Assembly: GCF_000281895.1 (NCBI RefSeq)
Contig: NZ_CM001558.1
Coordinates: 248,001 to 312,000 of the forward strand
Length of the DNA: 64,000 bases
From: Pseudomonas fluorescens Q2-87
Lineage (GTDB): Bacteria > Pseudomonadota > Gammaproteobacteria > Pseudomonadales > Pseudomonadaceae
Reading direction: 5' to 3'
Shown in pieces: positions 47,615 to 55,941 of the stretch. The stretch's first letter is position 1, and each line of letters starts with the position of its first letter. The notes under the pieces are model-generated. The model saw only the letters and a list, made by a program, of their open reading frames with translations. It searched no databases and was not told the origin of the DNA. The position numbers were made by a program, and so were the translations under genes.

Positions 47615-49231
47615 TTGACCCACCCCGTCCAACGCCGCTGGTATCCCCTGGTCTTCGCCGTCGCGGCGCTGGTCCTGCTGCCCCTGAGTGTCCTGTTGTT
47701 ATCCTGGCAGAGCATCGACGTGCAAATCTGGTCCCACTTGTGGGAAACCCAAATGCCACGTCTGCTGGGGAACACCCTCACGCTGATCCTGGGCGTGGGT
47801 GTCGGTGTGACAGTGCTAGGGGTCAGCCTGGCTTGGCTCACCAGCCTTTGCGAGTTCCCCGGTCGACGGTGGCTCGACTGGGCGTTGATGCTGCCTTTTG
47901 CGATACCCGCTTACGTATTGGCGTTTGTCTTCGTTGGCCTGCTGGATTTTGCCGGCCCGGTGCAAACGTTGCTGCGCGAATGGTTCGGCAGCGGCCTGCG
48001 CCTGCCCCGGGTCCGTTCCACCGGTGGCGTGATCCTGGTGCTGGTGCTGGTCTTTTACCCTTACGTCTACTTGCTGGCACGAAGCGCTTTCCTCGCCCAA
48101 GGCAAGGGGTTGATGGAAGCGGCCCGGGCGCTCGGGCAAACGCCTTGGCAGGCGTTCTGGCGAGTGGCGCTGCCGATGGCGCGGCCGGCCATCGGCGCGG
48201 GCGTGGCGCTGGCGCTGATGGAGACCCTGGCGGATTTCGGCGCGGTGTCGGTATTCAATTTCGATACCTTCACCACCGCCATCTATAAGACCTGGTACGG
48301 CTTCTTCAGCCTCTCCAGTGCCGCCCAACTGGCCAGCCTGTTGCTGCTGGCGGTGATGATTGTGCTTTACGGCGAGCGCCGGGCACGCGGCGCCCATCGG
48401 GCAGGCAACGAGCGGCCGCGGATCAAGGCGCTGTATGCGCTGCGCGGATTCAAGGCCGCAGCGGCCAGCGGCTGGTGCTTGCTGGTGTTCGCCTGTGCGT
48501 TTGTCATCCCGGTACTGCAACTGGTGGTGTGGTTCTGGCAGCGTGGTCGTTTCGACCTGGATGAGCGTTATGCCGGGCTGATCGTCCATACCCTCTACCT
48601 TGGTGCCCTGGCTGCGCTGATCACGGTCTGTGTCGCCTTGCTGCTGGCTTTTGCCCGGCGCCTGGCGCCGACCCGTTCCATTCGCGCGGGCGTCGGCCTG
48701 GCGAACCTGGGTTATGCATTGCCCGGCTCGGTGCTGGCGGTGTCGATCATGCTTGCGTTCAGCTATCTGGATCGCGAATGGGTCATCCCGCTGTCGACTT
48801 TGCTTGGCGGTGCCGGCAAACCACTGCTGCTGGGCAGCCTTTCGGCGCTATTGCTCGCCTATCTGGTGCGCTTCCTGGCCGTGGCCTACGGGCCGCTGGA
48901 AAGCAGCCTGGCGCGCATTCGCCCCTCGCTGCCAGAAGCCGCACGCAGCCTGGGGATCAGCGGGCCGCAGCTGTTTTTCAGGGTGTATTTGCCATTATTG
49001 TTGCCCGGCACCTTGAGCGCGGCGTTGCTGGTGTTCGTCGATGTGCTCAAGGAAATGCCGGCAACGCTGCTGATGCGCCCGTTCGGCTGGGATACGCTGG
49101 CAGTGCGGGTATTTGAAATGACCAGCGAAGGGGAGTGGGCCCGGGCCGCACTGCCAGCGTTGACCCTGGTACTGGTGGGCTTGCTGCCGGTCATCGGATT
49201 GATACGACGTTCGGCCCATCGAAACAGCTAG
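47615..49231 (+). CDS. Ferric iron ABC transporter permease
   Basis: A 538-residue permease made of two fused BPD_transp_1 units with about twelve membrane segments (FbpB/SfuB type). Each half has an EAA loop: MEAARALGQTPWQAFWRVALPMARPA and LPEAARSLGISGPQLFFRVYLPLLLPG. The TTG at 47615 is taken as start because it gives MTHPVQRRWYPLVFAVAALVLL; the next in-frame ATG (47755) would lose the first membrane segment. The cognate ATPase is not encoded nearby. Confidence 0.87.
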   Translation: MTHPVQRRWYPLVFAVAALVLLPLSVLLLSWQSIDVQIWSHLWETQMPRLLGNTLTLILGVGVGVTVLGVSLAWLTSLCEFPGRRWLDWALMLPFAIPAYVLAFVFVGLLDFAGPVQTLLREWFGSGLRLPRVRSTGGVILVLVLVFYPYVYLLARSAFLAQGKGLMEAARALGQTPWQAFWRVALPMARPAIGAGVALALMETLADFGAVSVFNFDTFTTAIYKTWYGFFSLSSAAQLASLLLLAVMIVLYGERRARGAHRAGNERPRIKALYALRGFKAAAASGWCLLVFACAFVIPVLQLVVWFWQRGRFDLDERYAGLIVHTLYLGALAALITVCVALLLAFARRLAPTRSIRAGVGLANLGYALPGSVLAVSIMLAFSYLDREWVIPLSTLLGGAGKPLLLGSLSALLLAYLVRFLAVAYGPLESSLARIRPSLPEAARSLGISGPQLFFRVYLPLLLPGTLSAALLVFVDVLKEMPATLLMRPFGWDTLAVRVFEMTSEGEWARAALPALTLVLVGLLPVIGLIRRSAHRNS

Positions 49232-49439
49232 AGGAGGTTCTTAATGAGTATCCCCTGCGGCGACCAAATTAATTGCACGCGCCCGTAGGTGCCAGTCCTA
49301 CATCATGCGGCTACAATGCGCGGCATTCGGTGCGGTCCGTCCGTCGGGCCGGGTGACTGAGAATGGCGCAAGATGCTTATTCCAAGGCATTGCGCTGAGT
49401 CCCTGTCCGCACCTTCGCCAAGCCCGGAAGGAGAAACCC

Positions 49440-50522
49440 ATGGGACAGCGTACGCCTCTGTATGACCTTCATCTCGCCCTCGGCGCGAAGATGGTCGATT
49501 TTGGCGGTTGGGATATGCCCTTGCATTACGGCTCGCAGGTCGAAGAGCACCATCAGGTGCGTCGCGACTGCGGTGTGTTCGATGTATCCCACATGACCGT
49601 GATCGACGTTGCGGGGCCCCAGGCCAAGGTCTGGCTGCAGCGTTTGCTGGCCAACGACGTCGAGCGTTTGCAGGACACTGGACGTGCCTTGTACAGCACG
49701 ATGCTCAATGAGCGGGGTGGCATCGTCGACGATATGATCATTTATCGGGTCGAGAGCGGCTATCGGCTGGTCTTCAACGCGTCGACCCGTGACCAGGACC
49801 TGGCCTGGATGCAGGCGCAGCTTGGTGCCTACGACGTGCAACTGCATGAGCGCGCCGAGTTGGCGATGCTGGCAATCCAAGGGCCCCAGGCCCGGCAGAA
49901 AATCGCCGAATTGGTCTCGCAGCCGCGCGGCCAGTTGATCCAGCAACTCAAGCCTTTCGAAGGCCGCGCCGACGGCGAGTGGTTCATCGCCCGTACCGGC
50001 TATACAGGCGAAGACGGCCTGGAAATTGTCCTGCCTGCCCATGAAGCGCCGAGTTTTTTCAACGACCTGGTAGGCGCGGGCATTTCGCCCATTGGCTTGG
50101 GCGCCCGCGACACCTTGCGCCTGGAGGCTGGCATGAACCTTTATGGCCAGGACATCCACCAGGACGTTTCGCCGTTGGCCTCGAACATGGCCTGGAGTAT
50201 CGCCTGGGAACCGGCGAGTCGTCAGTTCATCGGACGCAGCGCGTTGGAAGCGGAGCTTGCCGGCGGTGTGCAGCACAAACTGGTCGGACTGGTATTGGAA
50301 GAACGGGGCGTTTTGCGCGCCCATCAGGTGGTTCGCATCGCCAATGTTGGCGAAGGGGAGATCACCAGTGGTAGTTTTTCTCCTACGCTTAGCAAGTCGA
50401 TTGCCCTGGCACGTGTTCCGATGGCTACCGCCGATCGTGCCGAGGTGGAAATTCGTGGCAAATGGTATCCGGTACGGGTGGTCAAGCCGACCTTCGTCCG
50501 CCATGGCAAAACCTTGATCTAA
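49440..50522 (+). CDS. gcvT: Glycine cleavage system aminomethyltransferase (T protein)
   Basis: A 360-residue T protein, which releases ammonia from the aminomethyl lipoyl-H protein and transfers the one-carbon unit to tetrahydrofolate. Typical motifs: HLALGAKMVDFGGWDMPLHYG, VFDVSHMTVIDVAGPQA, GYTGEDGLEIVLP and GLGARDTLRLEAGMNLYGQDI (catalytic Asp and folate site). AAGGAGAAACCC precedes the ATG at 49440. gcvH follows 53 bases later. Confidence 0.95.
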   Translation: MGQRTPLYDLHLALGAKMVDFGGWDMPLHYGSQVEEHHQVRRDCGVFDVSHMTVIDVAGPQAKVWLQRLLANDVERLQDTGRALYSTMLNERGGIVDDMIIYRVESGYRLVFNASTRDQDLAWMQAQLGAYDVQLHERAELAMLAIQGPQARQKIAELVSQPRGQLIQQLKPFEGRADGEWFIARTGYTGEDGLEIVLPAHEAPSFFNDLVGAGISPIGLGARDTLRLEAGMNLYGQDIHQDVSPLASNMAWSIAWEPASRQFIGRSALEAELAGGVQHKLVGLVLEERGVLRAHQVVRIANVGEGEITSGSFSPTLSKSIALARVPMATADRAEVEIRGKWYPVRVVKPTFVRHGKTLI

Positions 50523-50575
50523 CCTTTTTGCGGCGGGCCGCTGGCCGCTGACACTTTATCTTGAGGACACAGAAT

Positions 50576-50959
50576 ATGAGTGATATCCCTGCCGAACTGC
50601 GTTTTGCCGAAAGCCATGAGTGGGCAAAGCAAGAGGGCGATCTGATCGTTGTAGGCATTTCCGACCACGCGCAGGAAGCGCTGGGTGACGTGGTTTTTGT
50701 CGAACTGCCGGAGATTGGCAAGGTGTTTGCGGCAGGTGACGCTGCGGGCGTGGTGGAATCGGTGAAGGCAGCCTCGGATATCTACTCGCCGGTGGCGGGT
50801 GAAGTGGTTGAAGTCAACGAAGCCCTGAGCGGTGAGCCTGAGGCGTTGAACAATGCGCCCTACACGTCTTGGATCTTCAAGGTGAAACCCTCCAATGCCG
50901 GGGCTGATCTGGACAAGCTGCTCGACGCGGCAGGCTACAAGGCTGCTATCGGCGAATAG
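50576..50959 (+). CDS. gcvH: Glycine cleavage system H protein
   Basis: A 127-residue H protein with the lipoylation site [12 protein letters not shown] (lysine 64). The ATG at 50576 gives the usual N terminus ([18 protein letters not shown]), 12 bases after TTGAGGA. The P-protein gene gcvP, often next in the operon, is absent; a terminator follows instead. Confidence 0.96.
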   Translation: MSDIPAELRFAESHEWAKQEGDLIVVGISDHAQEALGDVVFVELPEIGKVFAAGDAAGVVESVKAASDIYSPVAGEVVEVNEALSGEPEALNNAPYTSWIFKVKPSNAGADLDKLLDAAGYKAAIGE

Positions 50960-50992
50960 CCGGCGAACCTGTGGGGGATCTTAAGCAGGCAA

Positions 50993-51022
50993 AAAAATGC
51001 CGCTCAATCGAGCGGCATTTTT
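50993..51022. terminator. Bidirectional terminator between gcvH and the DUF2388 gene
   Basis: Twelve-base arms AAAAATGCCGCT / AGCGGCATTTTT around a 6-base loop, between two convergent genes. Confidence 0.92.
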
Positions 51023-51035
51023 CATGGTCTGGGAA

Positions 51036-51353
51036 TCAGTCCTGGGCGACGGCGTTTTTCGCCAGGATGGCGTTGGCCAACTCCATGTCGGTGGCCTGCA
51101 GGCCCGGGTTGTCGGCACGGACTTTCTGCATCGCAGCTTCCAGGTAGGGGCCACGAATGCTGCCATCGCTGGCGACGAAGCTGCCGGCATCGTCCTGGGC
51201 GGCAACGATCAGCTTGTGATCCTTGAAGGTCAGGTAGGTAGAACCGGTGGTCGCACCGGATGAGATGACGTTACGCCAAAACGTGTCAGCCATTGCCGAG
51301 CCAACAGGAAGAGACAGCAAGGCTAGGGTAGCGACAGCAAGTTTGAGACGCAT
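51036..51353 (-). CDS. DUF2388 family exported protein
   Basis: A 105-residue protein with signal peptide MRLKLAVATLALLSLPVGSAMA. The mature part (SSGATTGSTYLTFKDHKLIVAAQDDAGSFVASDGSIRGPYLEAAMQKVR) is the DUF2388 pattern, which I know only from Pseudomonas. Several paralogues usually exist per genome; function is unknown. GGAG nine bases before the ATG favours this start over the one five codons upstream. Confidence 0.8.
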   Translation of the reverse strand: MRLKLAVATLALLSLPVGSAMADTFWRNVISSGATTGSTYLTFKDHKLIVAAQDDAGSFVASDGSIRGPYLEAAMQKVRADNPGLQATDMELANAILAKNAVAQD

Positions 51354-51420
51354 GATAGGTGACTCCACTGGGTTAACTATAGGTTTTGAGCGCCGGCACC
51401 CAGTTCAGTTCCGTGACCCT

Positions 51421-51870
51421 TCAGTCATACCGCTCCACCTGCAGGATCGCTCCATCCTGTGCCACTACCCTGACGCGAACGCCAACGGGTGATTCCGGAC
51501 CCTTGACCAGCCATACCCCGTCGGCCACCTTGATTTTTCCCCGCCCGTCGACAATCGCTTCGTGCACCTGGAAGGTTTTGCCGATCAGCTCCTGGCCCCG
51601 AAGGTTCAGGTGCGGCTGATCGCTTTCGCGAACTGCGCTGCGCTGGCGACGCCACCAATACAATGCTGTCGCGATGGCGAACAGGCCGAACAGCAGGAAC
51701 TGCAGCTCCCAGGAAAGCTGCGGGACGACGAAGAGCAAGGCGGCGACCGCTGCTGCGGCCATGCCGATCCAGAGCAAATATCCACCGGCACCGAACACCT
51801 CCAGGATCAACAGGATGACGCCCAGTGCCAGCCAGTCCCAATACGACAGGTTTTGCAGAAAAGCCCACAT
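51421..51870 (-). CDS. NfeD family membrane protein
   Basis: A 149-residue protein with two or three N-terminal hydrophobic segments (LALGVILLILEVFGAGGYLLWIGMAAAAVAALLFVV) and a C-terminal OB-fold (LRGQELIGKTFQVHEAIVDGRGKIKVADGVWLVKGPESPVG). This short NfeD form lacks the protease domain. NfeD genes are typically paired with stomatin-type genes, and that partner starts just upstream here (stop-to-start gap nine bases). Confidence 0.88.
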   Translation of the reverse strand: MWAFLQNLSYWDWLALGVILLILEVFGAGGYLLWIGMAAAAVAALLFVVPQLSWELQFLLFGLFAIATALYWWRRQRSAVRESDQPHLNLRGQELIGKTFQVHEAIVDGRGKIKVADGVWLVKGPESPVGVRVRVVAQDGAILQVERYD

Positions 51871-51879
51871 GTGCGTGCC

Positions 51880-52800
51880 TCAGATCTTCTTGGTGTCAAA
51901 AGTGGCCTTGACGATCTCGCCGATGCCACCGACCGCACCGATCACCTGGCTGGCCTCCAACGGCATCAGGATTACCTTGCTGTTATTGGCCGAAGCCAGG
52001 CGGCCGAGGGCGTCGATGTATTTCTGGGCGACGAAATAATTGACCGCCTGAACGTTGCCGTCGGCAATCGCCTGGGACACCACCTGGGTGGCCAGGGCTT
52101 CGGCTTGTGCCTGGCGCTCGCGGGCCTCGGACTCGAGGAACGCGGCCTGACGGCTGCCCTCCGCTTCGAGGATCTGTGCCTGTTTTTTGCCTTCGGCGGT
52201 CAGAATCGCCGAGGCGCGCAGGCCTTCGGCTTCCAGGATCTGGGCACGCTTGATTCGTTCGGCCTTCATCTGTCCCGACATGGCCGCCATCAGGTCCGCC
52301 GGCGGGCTGATGTCCTTGATCTCGATCCGGGTGATCTTGATACCCCAAGGCGCCGTAGCTTCGTCCACCGTGCGCAGCAGCTTTTCATTGATGCCGTCAC
52401 GCTGGCTCAACATCGCGTCCAGCTCCATGGAGCCGAGCACGGTGCGGATATTGGTTTGCAGCAGGTTCCGGATGGCATGTTCGAGGTTGTTGACCTCGTA
52501 GGCGGCCTGGGCCGTGTTGACCACTTGGAAAAAGCACACCGCGTCGATCTGCACCGTGGCGTTGTCTGCGGTGATGACTTCCTGGGGTGGGATGTCCAGT
52601 ACGCTTTCCATGACGTTTATCTTGCGGCCGATACGGTCCATGACGGGGATGATGATGTTCAGGCCGGGCTTGAGCGTGTTGGTGTAGCGCCCGAATCGTT
52701 CGACCGTCCATTGGTAACCCTGGGGGACGACTTTGAAGCCCATGAACAGGACGGCCAACACCAGCCCTATGAAAAGTAGAAGTACGCTGCCGATCTGCAT
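51880..52800 (-). CDS. qmcA: SPFH/stomatin-family membrane protein (paraslipin/QmcA-like)
   Basis: A 306-residue protein: an N-terminal membrane anchor ([20 protein letters not shown]), an SPFH domain ([32 protein letters not shown]), a long helical region (about 195-260, [22 protein letters not shown]) and a C-terminal hydrophobic tail. Such proteins form large membrane cages or microdomains and modulate proteases. It is in one unit with the NfeD gene. The ATG complementary to 52798-52800 follows AAGGAA. Confidence 0.9.
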   Translation of the reverse strand: MQIGSVLLLFIGLVLAVLFMGFKVVPQGYQWTVERFGRYTNTLKPGLNIIIPVMDRIGRKINVMESVLDIPPQEVITADNATVQIDAVCFFQVVNTAQAAYEVNNLEHAIRNLLQTNIRTVLGSMELDAMLSQRDGINEKLLRTVDEATAPWGIKITRIEIKDISPPADLMAAMSGQMKAERIKRAQILEAEGLRASAILTAEGKKQAQILEAEGSRQAAFLESEARERQAQAEALATQVVSQAIADGNVQAVNYFVAQKYIDALGRLASANNSKVILMPLEASQVIGAVGGIGEIVKATFDTKKI

Positions 52801-52924
52801 GACGGTTCCTTGTTCCAATGAGATGACTCGGGAAACCTCAGTGTAGGGCACCCGGCCACTATCCTCGTCACGGAACCGTCTGGTTTGTGCGTGGGAGGTT
52901 TCGTCTCCCAGGCGCCGCCATGGG

Positions 52925-54709
52925 CTATTTCTGTTCGCTTTGAGGTGTCACGCGCAACACTTCCTCCACCGTTGTCAGCCCGGCGGCGACTTTCTGCGCG
53001 CCGGACAGCCGCAGGCTGCGCATGCCCTCCTTGAACGCCTGGCGGCGCACCGCCAACAGATCGGTGTCCGGGTGGATCAAGGCCTTGACGCTGTCGCCCA
53101 GTTGCATGATTTCGTAGACGCCGGCGCGGCCGCGATAACCGGTATCACGGCACTCCGAACAACCGACGGCCCGTTGAGCGTTGCTTGGCAATGGCGCCTG
53201 CCACGGCCGTGTGAGGGTTTGCCAATCATCCTCGTCAAGGGTCAGGGGCGCCTTGCAATGCGGGCACAGCGTGCGGACCAGGCGCTGGGCCATGACCCCC
53301 AGCACGGTGGCCTTGATCAGATAATGAGGCACGCCTAGTTCCAGCAGGCGACTGATCGCACTCGGCGCATCGTTGGTGTGCAGGGTCGAAAGGACCAAGT
53401 GTCCGGTGAGCGCGGCCTGGATCGCCATTTCGGCGGTTTCCAGGTCGCGGATCTCACCGATCATGATGATGTCCGGGTCTTGTCGCATCAGCGCTCGCAC
53501 CCCGGCGGCGAAGGTCAGGTCGATGTTGTGCTGGACCTGCATCTGGTTGAAGGATGCCTCGACCATCTCGATCGGGTCCTCGATGGTGCAGAGGTTCACC
53601 TCCGGCGTCGCCAGTTTCTTGAGGGTGGTGTAGAGGGTGGTGGTCTTGCCCGAACCAGTAGGGCCGGTCACCAGGATGATGCCGTTGGGCTGGCGGGTCA
53701 TGTCCTGCCAGCGGCGCAGGTCGTCGGCAGAGAAGCCAAGCTGGTCGAAATCCTTGAGCAGCACTTCCGGGTCGAAGATCCGCATGACCATTTTTTCGCC
53801 GAACGCCGTCGGCAAGGTCGACAGGCGCAATTCCACCTCGCCGCCGTCCGGGGTCTTGGTCTTGACCCGGCCGTCCTGGGGTTTGCGTTTTTCCGCGACG
53901 TTCATCCGCCCCAGGCTCTTGAGCCGGCTGATGATGGCCATGGTTACCTGCGGTGGGAACTGATAGACGGTGTGCAGCACCCCGTCGATGCGAAACCGCA
54001 CGGTGCCCTGTTCGCGGCGCGGTTCGATGTGGATATCGCTGGCCCGCTGCTGGAATGCGTACTGGAACAGCCAATCGACGATGTTGACGATGTGCGCGTC
54101 GTTGGCGTCCGGCTCCTGGTCGCTGGCGCCCAGGTTGAGCAACTGCTCGAAATTGCTCAGGTTGCTGGGCTGCTGGTCGACCGTCGTGGCGCCGCTGACC
54201 GACTTGGCCAGGCGATAGAACTCCACGCTCAGGCGTTGGATGTCCACCGGATTGGCCACCACCCGCTTGACCGGCAGCTTGAGCACGTGGGTCAGGTCGG
54301 CTTCCCAACTGCTGACGTAGGGTTGGGCGCTGGCCACGGTCACGGCGTCGCGATCAACGGCCACCGCGAGAATCTTGTGGCGCTGGGCAAAGGCATAGGA
54401 CATGAGGGGCGTCACGGCCGCCACGTTGATTTTCAGCGGGTCGATGCGCATGTAGGGCTGGCCGGCCTGCTGGGACAGCCACAGCGTCAGGTTTTCCAGG
54501 TCCAGGCGCTTGCCAGGGCGGCTGAGGTCGTCCAGGTGCTGGTTGGCAATGAACTCCAGCGGGTGTTGTTCGCTCTTGGCGTTGTGGCGCCGACGGGCAT
54601 TGAGGGCGGTTTCGGCTGAATCCTGACTGATCAGGCCTTGGGCGACCAATTGGCGCAGCAGATCGTTGAGGTCCAGCCAGCGGTCCTGAGTGGCGTGTTT
54701 GGTGGACAT
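52925..54709 (-). CDS. GspE/PilB-type secretion ATPase
   Basis: A 594-residue type II secretion/type IV pilus assembly ATPase. The N-terminal MshEN-like domain (about 20-150) is followed by the core with Walker [13 protein letters not shown], Asp box [25 protein letters not shown] and the His box [13 protein letters not shown] tetracysteine zinc site is present (LCPHC ... CSEC). No pilin, GspD or GspF genes surround it, so it is an orphan. The start complementary to 54707-54709 agrees with the family N terminus. Confidence 0.9.
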   Translation of the reverse strand: MSTKHATQDRWLDLNDLLRQLVAQGLISQDSAETALNARRRHNAKSEQHPLEFIANQHLDDLSRPGKRLDLENLTLWLSQQAGQPYMRIDPLKINVAAVTPLMSYAFAQRHKILAVAVDRDAVTVASAQPYVSSWEADLTHVLKLPVKRVVANPVDIQRLSVEFYRLAKSVSGATTVDQQPSNLSNFEQLLNLGASDQEPDANDAHIVNIVDWLFQYAFQQRASDIHIEPRREQGTVRFRIDGVLHTVYQFPPQVTMAIISRLKSLGRMNVAEKRKPQDGRVKTKTPDGGEVELRLSTLPTAFGEKMVMRIFDPEVLLKDFDQLGFSADDLRRWQDMTRQPNGIILVTGPTGSGKTTTLYTTLKKLATPEVNLCTIEDPIEMVEASFNQMQVQHNIDLTFAAGVRALMRQDPDIIMIGEIRDLETAEMAIQAALTGHLVLSTLHTNDAPSAISRLLELGVPHYLIKATVLGVMAQRLVRTLCPHCKAPLTLDEDDWQTLTRPWQAPLPSNAQRAVGCSECRDTGYRGRAGVYEIMQLGDSVKALIHPDTDLLAVRRQAFKEGMRSLRLSGAQKVAAGLTTVEEVLRVTPQSEQK

Positions 54710-54853
54710 GCGGGTTCCTATTGGACAATTGCAGCAAAGCCGCGATACAGACGCCTCGGCGTCTTCGCTCGGTCTGCAAAAGAATAGTCCCGACCCGATA
54801 GACCGTTGGGCCACTACCCGACCAATGCGTTACGAATTCTTGCTCCTCACCCC

Positions 54854-55192
54854 TCAGCCCGCCGCCTGGATCGCCCCAACCCGCGCAATATCAGCGTCTT
54901 GCAGATCTACCGAGTACACGCTGATCAGGTTACGTAATTTTTCCGCAATCACCTGGGCGCGATGCCAGCTCAGCCCGTCCATGACGATGTCCATCGACAG
55001 CAGGTCGCCTTGGCGCTCGACGCGCACCTGACTCGGCGTCAGGCCTTGCAAGGCAAACAGGTTCAATGCCCGGCACAGGAGGTCTGGCTCGGCTTCAGCC
55101 TGCACTTGGTACTGCACGCTGCGATGAGCATTGGTCGCATTCCATACGTCGGCGCGAGTCGGGGCAGTGGCAACGGCTTCAAGTGGGGGCAT
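54854..55192 (-). CDS. ACT-like domain protein, 112 residues
   Basis: A short soluble protein. The segment VQYQVQAEAEPDLLCRALNLFALQGLTPSQVRVERQGDLLSMDIVMDGLSWHRAQVIAEKLRNLISVYSVDLQDAD follows the beta-alpha-beta-beta-alpha-beta spacing of ACT domains like those of acetolactate synthase small subunits. No enzyme domain is attached. AAGGAG sits seven bases before the ATG. It is divergent from an Lrp/AsnC regulator 126 bases away, so it may be an amino-acid sensor or a target of that regulator. Confidence 0.6.
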   Translation of the reverse strand: MPPLEAVATAPTRADVWNATNAHRSVQYQVQAEAEPDLLCRALNLFALQGLTPSQVRVERQGDLLSMDIVMDGLSWHRAQVIAEKLRNLISVYSVDLQDADIARVGAIQAAG

Positions 55193-55318
55193 GTACGGTC
55201 TCCTTGGGCGTGGGAGAAATATTTACATGCGTCGACGGATATTTCTTATCTAAGATGAGCGTCCTTGGCGATATTTCGAATCGTTTAATTCGTCACATCA
55301 TTCATTTTGGGTTTATTT

Positions 55319-55789
55319 ATGCAAAGCGATCTGGATAGCTACGACCGCAGGATTCTGGCGCTGCTGCAAGAGGACGCTTCGCTGTCCAGCGCGCAGATTG
55401 CCGAGCAGGTGGGCTTGTCCCAATCGCCATGCTGGCGTCGGATCCAGCGGATGAAGGAGGAAGGGATCATTCGCGGCCAGGTGACGCTGCTCGATCGCAA
55501 GAAGATCGGCCTCAACACGCAGATCTTCGCCGAAGTAAAACTCAATGCCCATGGGCGTTCGAACTTCACCGAATTCACCGAGGCGATTCGCGGCTTTCCC
55601 GAAGTACTGGAGTGTTACGTGCTGATGGGGTCGGTGGATTTCCTGCTGCGCATCGTCACGGCGGACATCGAGGCCTATGAGCGATTCTTCTTCGAAAAGC
55701 TGTCGATGGTGCCGGGGATCCAGGAAGTGAACTCGATCGTGGCGCTGTCGGAGATCAAGTCCACGACGAGCTTGCCGGTGCTGCGATAG
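55319..55789 (+). CDS. Lrp/AsnC family transcriptional regulator
   Basis: A 156-residue regulator with an N-terminal helix-turn-helix (YDRRILALLQEDASLSSAQIAEQVGLSQSPCWRRIQRMKEEGII) and a C-terminal RAM/ACT ligand domain (VLECYVLMGSVDFLLRIVTADIEAYERFFFEKLSMVPGIQEVNSIVALSEIK). The ATG at 55319 begins MQSDLDSYDRRIL; four extra codons upstream are possible. The effector is likely an amino acid. The AT-rich divergent gap (55193-55318) probably holds its operators. Confidence 0.9.
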   Translation: MQSDLDSYDRRILALLQEDASLSSAQIAEQVGLSQSPCWRRIQRMKEEGIIRGQVTLLDRKKIGLNTQIFAEVKLNAHGRSNFTEFTEAIRGFPEVLECYVLMGSVDFLLRIVTADIEAYERFFFEKLSMVPGIQEVNSIVALSEIKSTTSLPVLR

Positions 55790-55815
55790 TTTGATCTGAG
55801 ATGAAAGTGGCGGCC

Positions 55816-55912
55816 CCTTCGCGAGCAAGCCCGCTCCCACACTGGATCTGCGCCGTACACGCTTTTTGTGTTCACTGGAGATCCAATGTGGGAGCGGGCT
55901 TGCTCGCGAAGG
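55816..55912. repeat. REP pair (GCGAGCAAGCCCGCTCCCAC type)
   Basis: Two inverted copies, 55816-55847 and 55881-55912, with extra pairing of the flanks (ACTGGAT / ATCCAAT). It separates the convergent Lrp-type and CYTH-CHAD genes. Confidence 0.9.
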
Positions 55913-55941
55913 CGATATGAAAGGCGCCGCAGATATCTAGG

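Noticed and set aside
49232..49439. Glycine riboswitch before gcvT
   Set aside because: I could not find the conserved glycine aptamer core segments or the tandem arrangement in these 208 bases.
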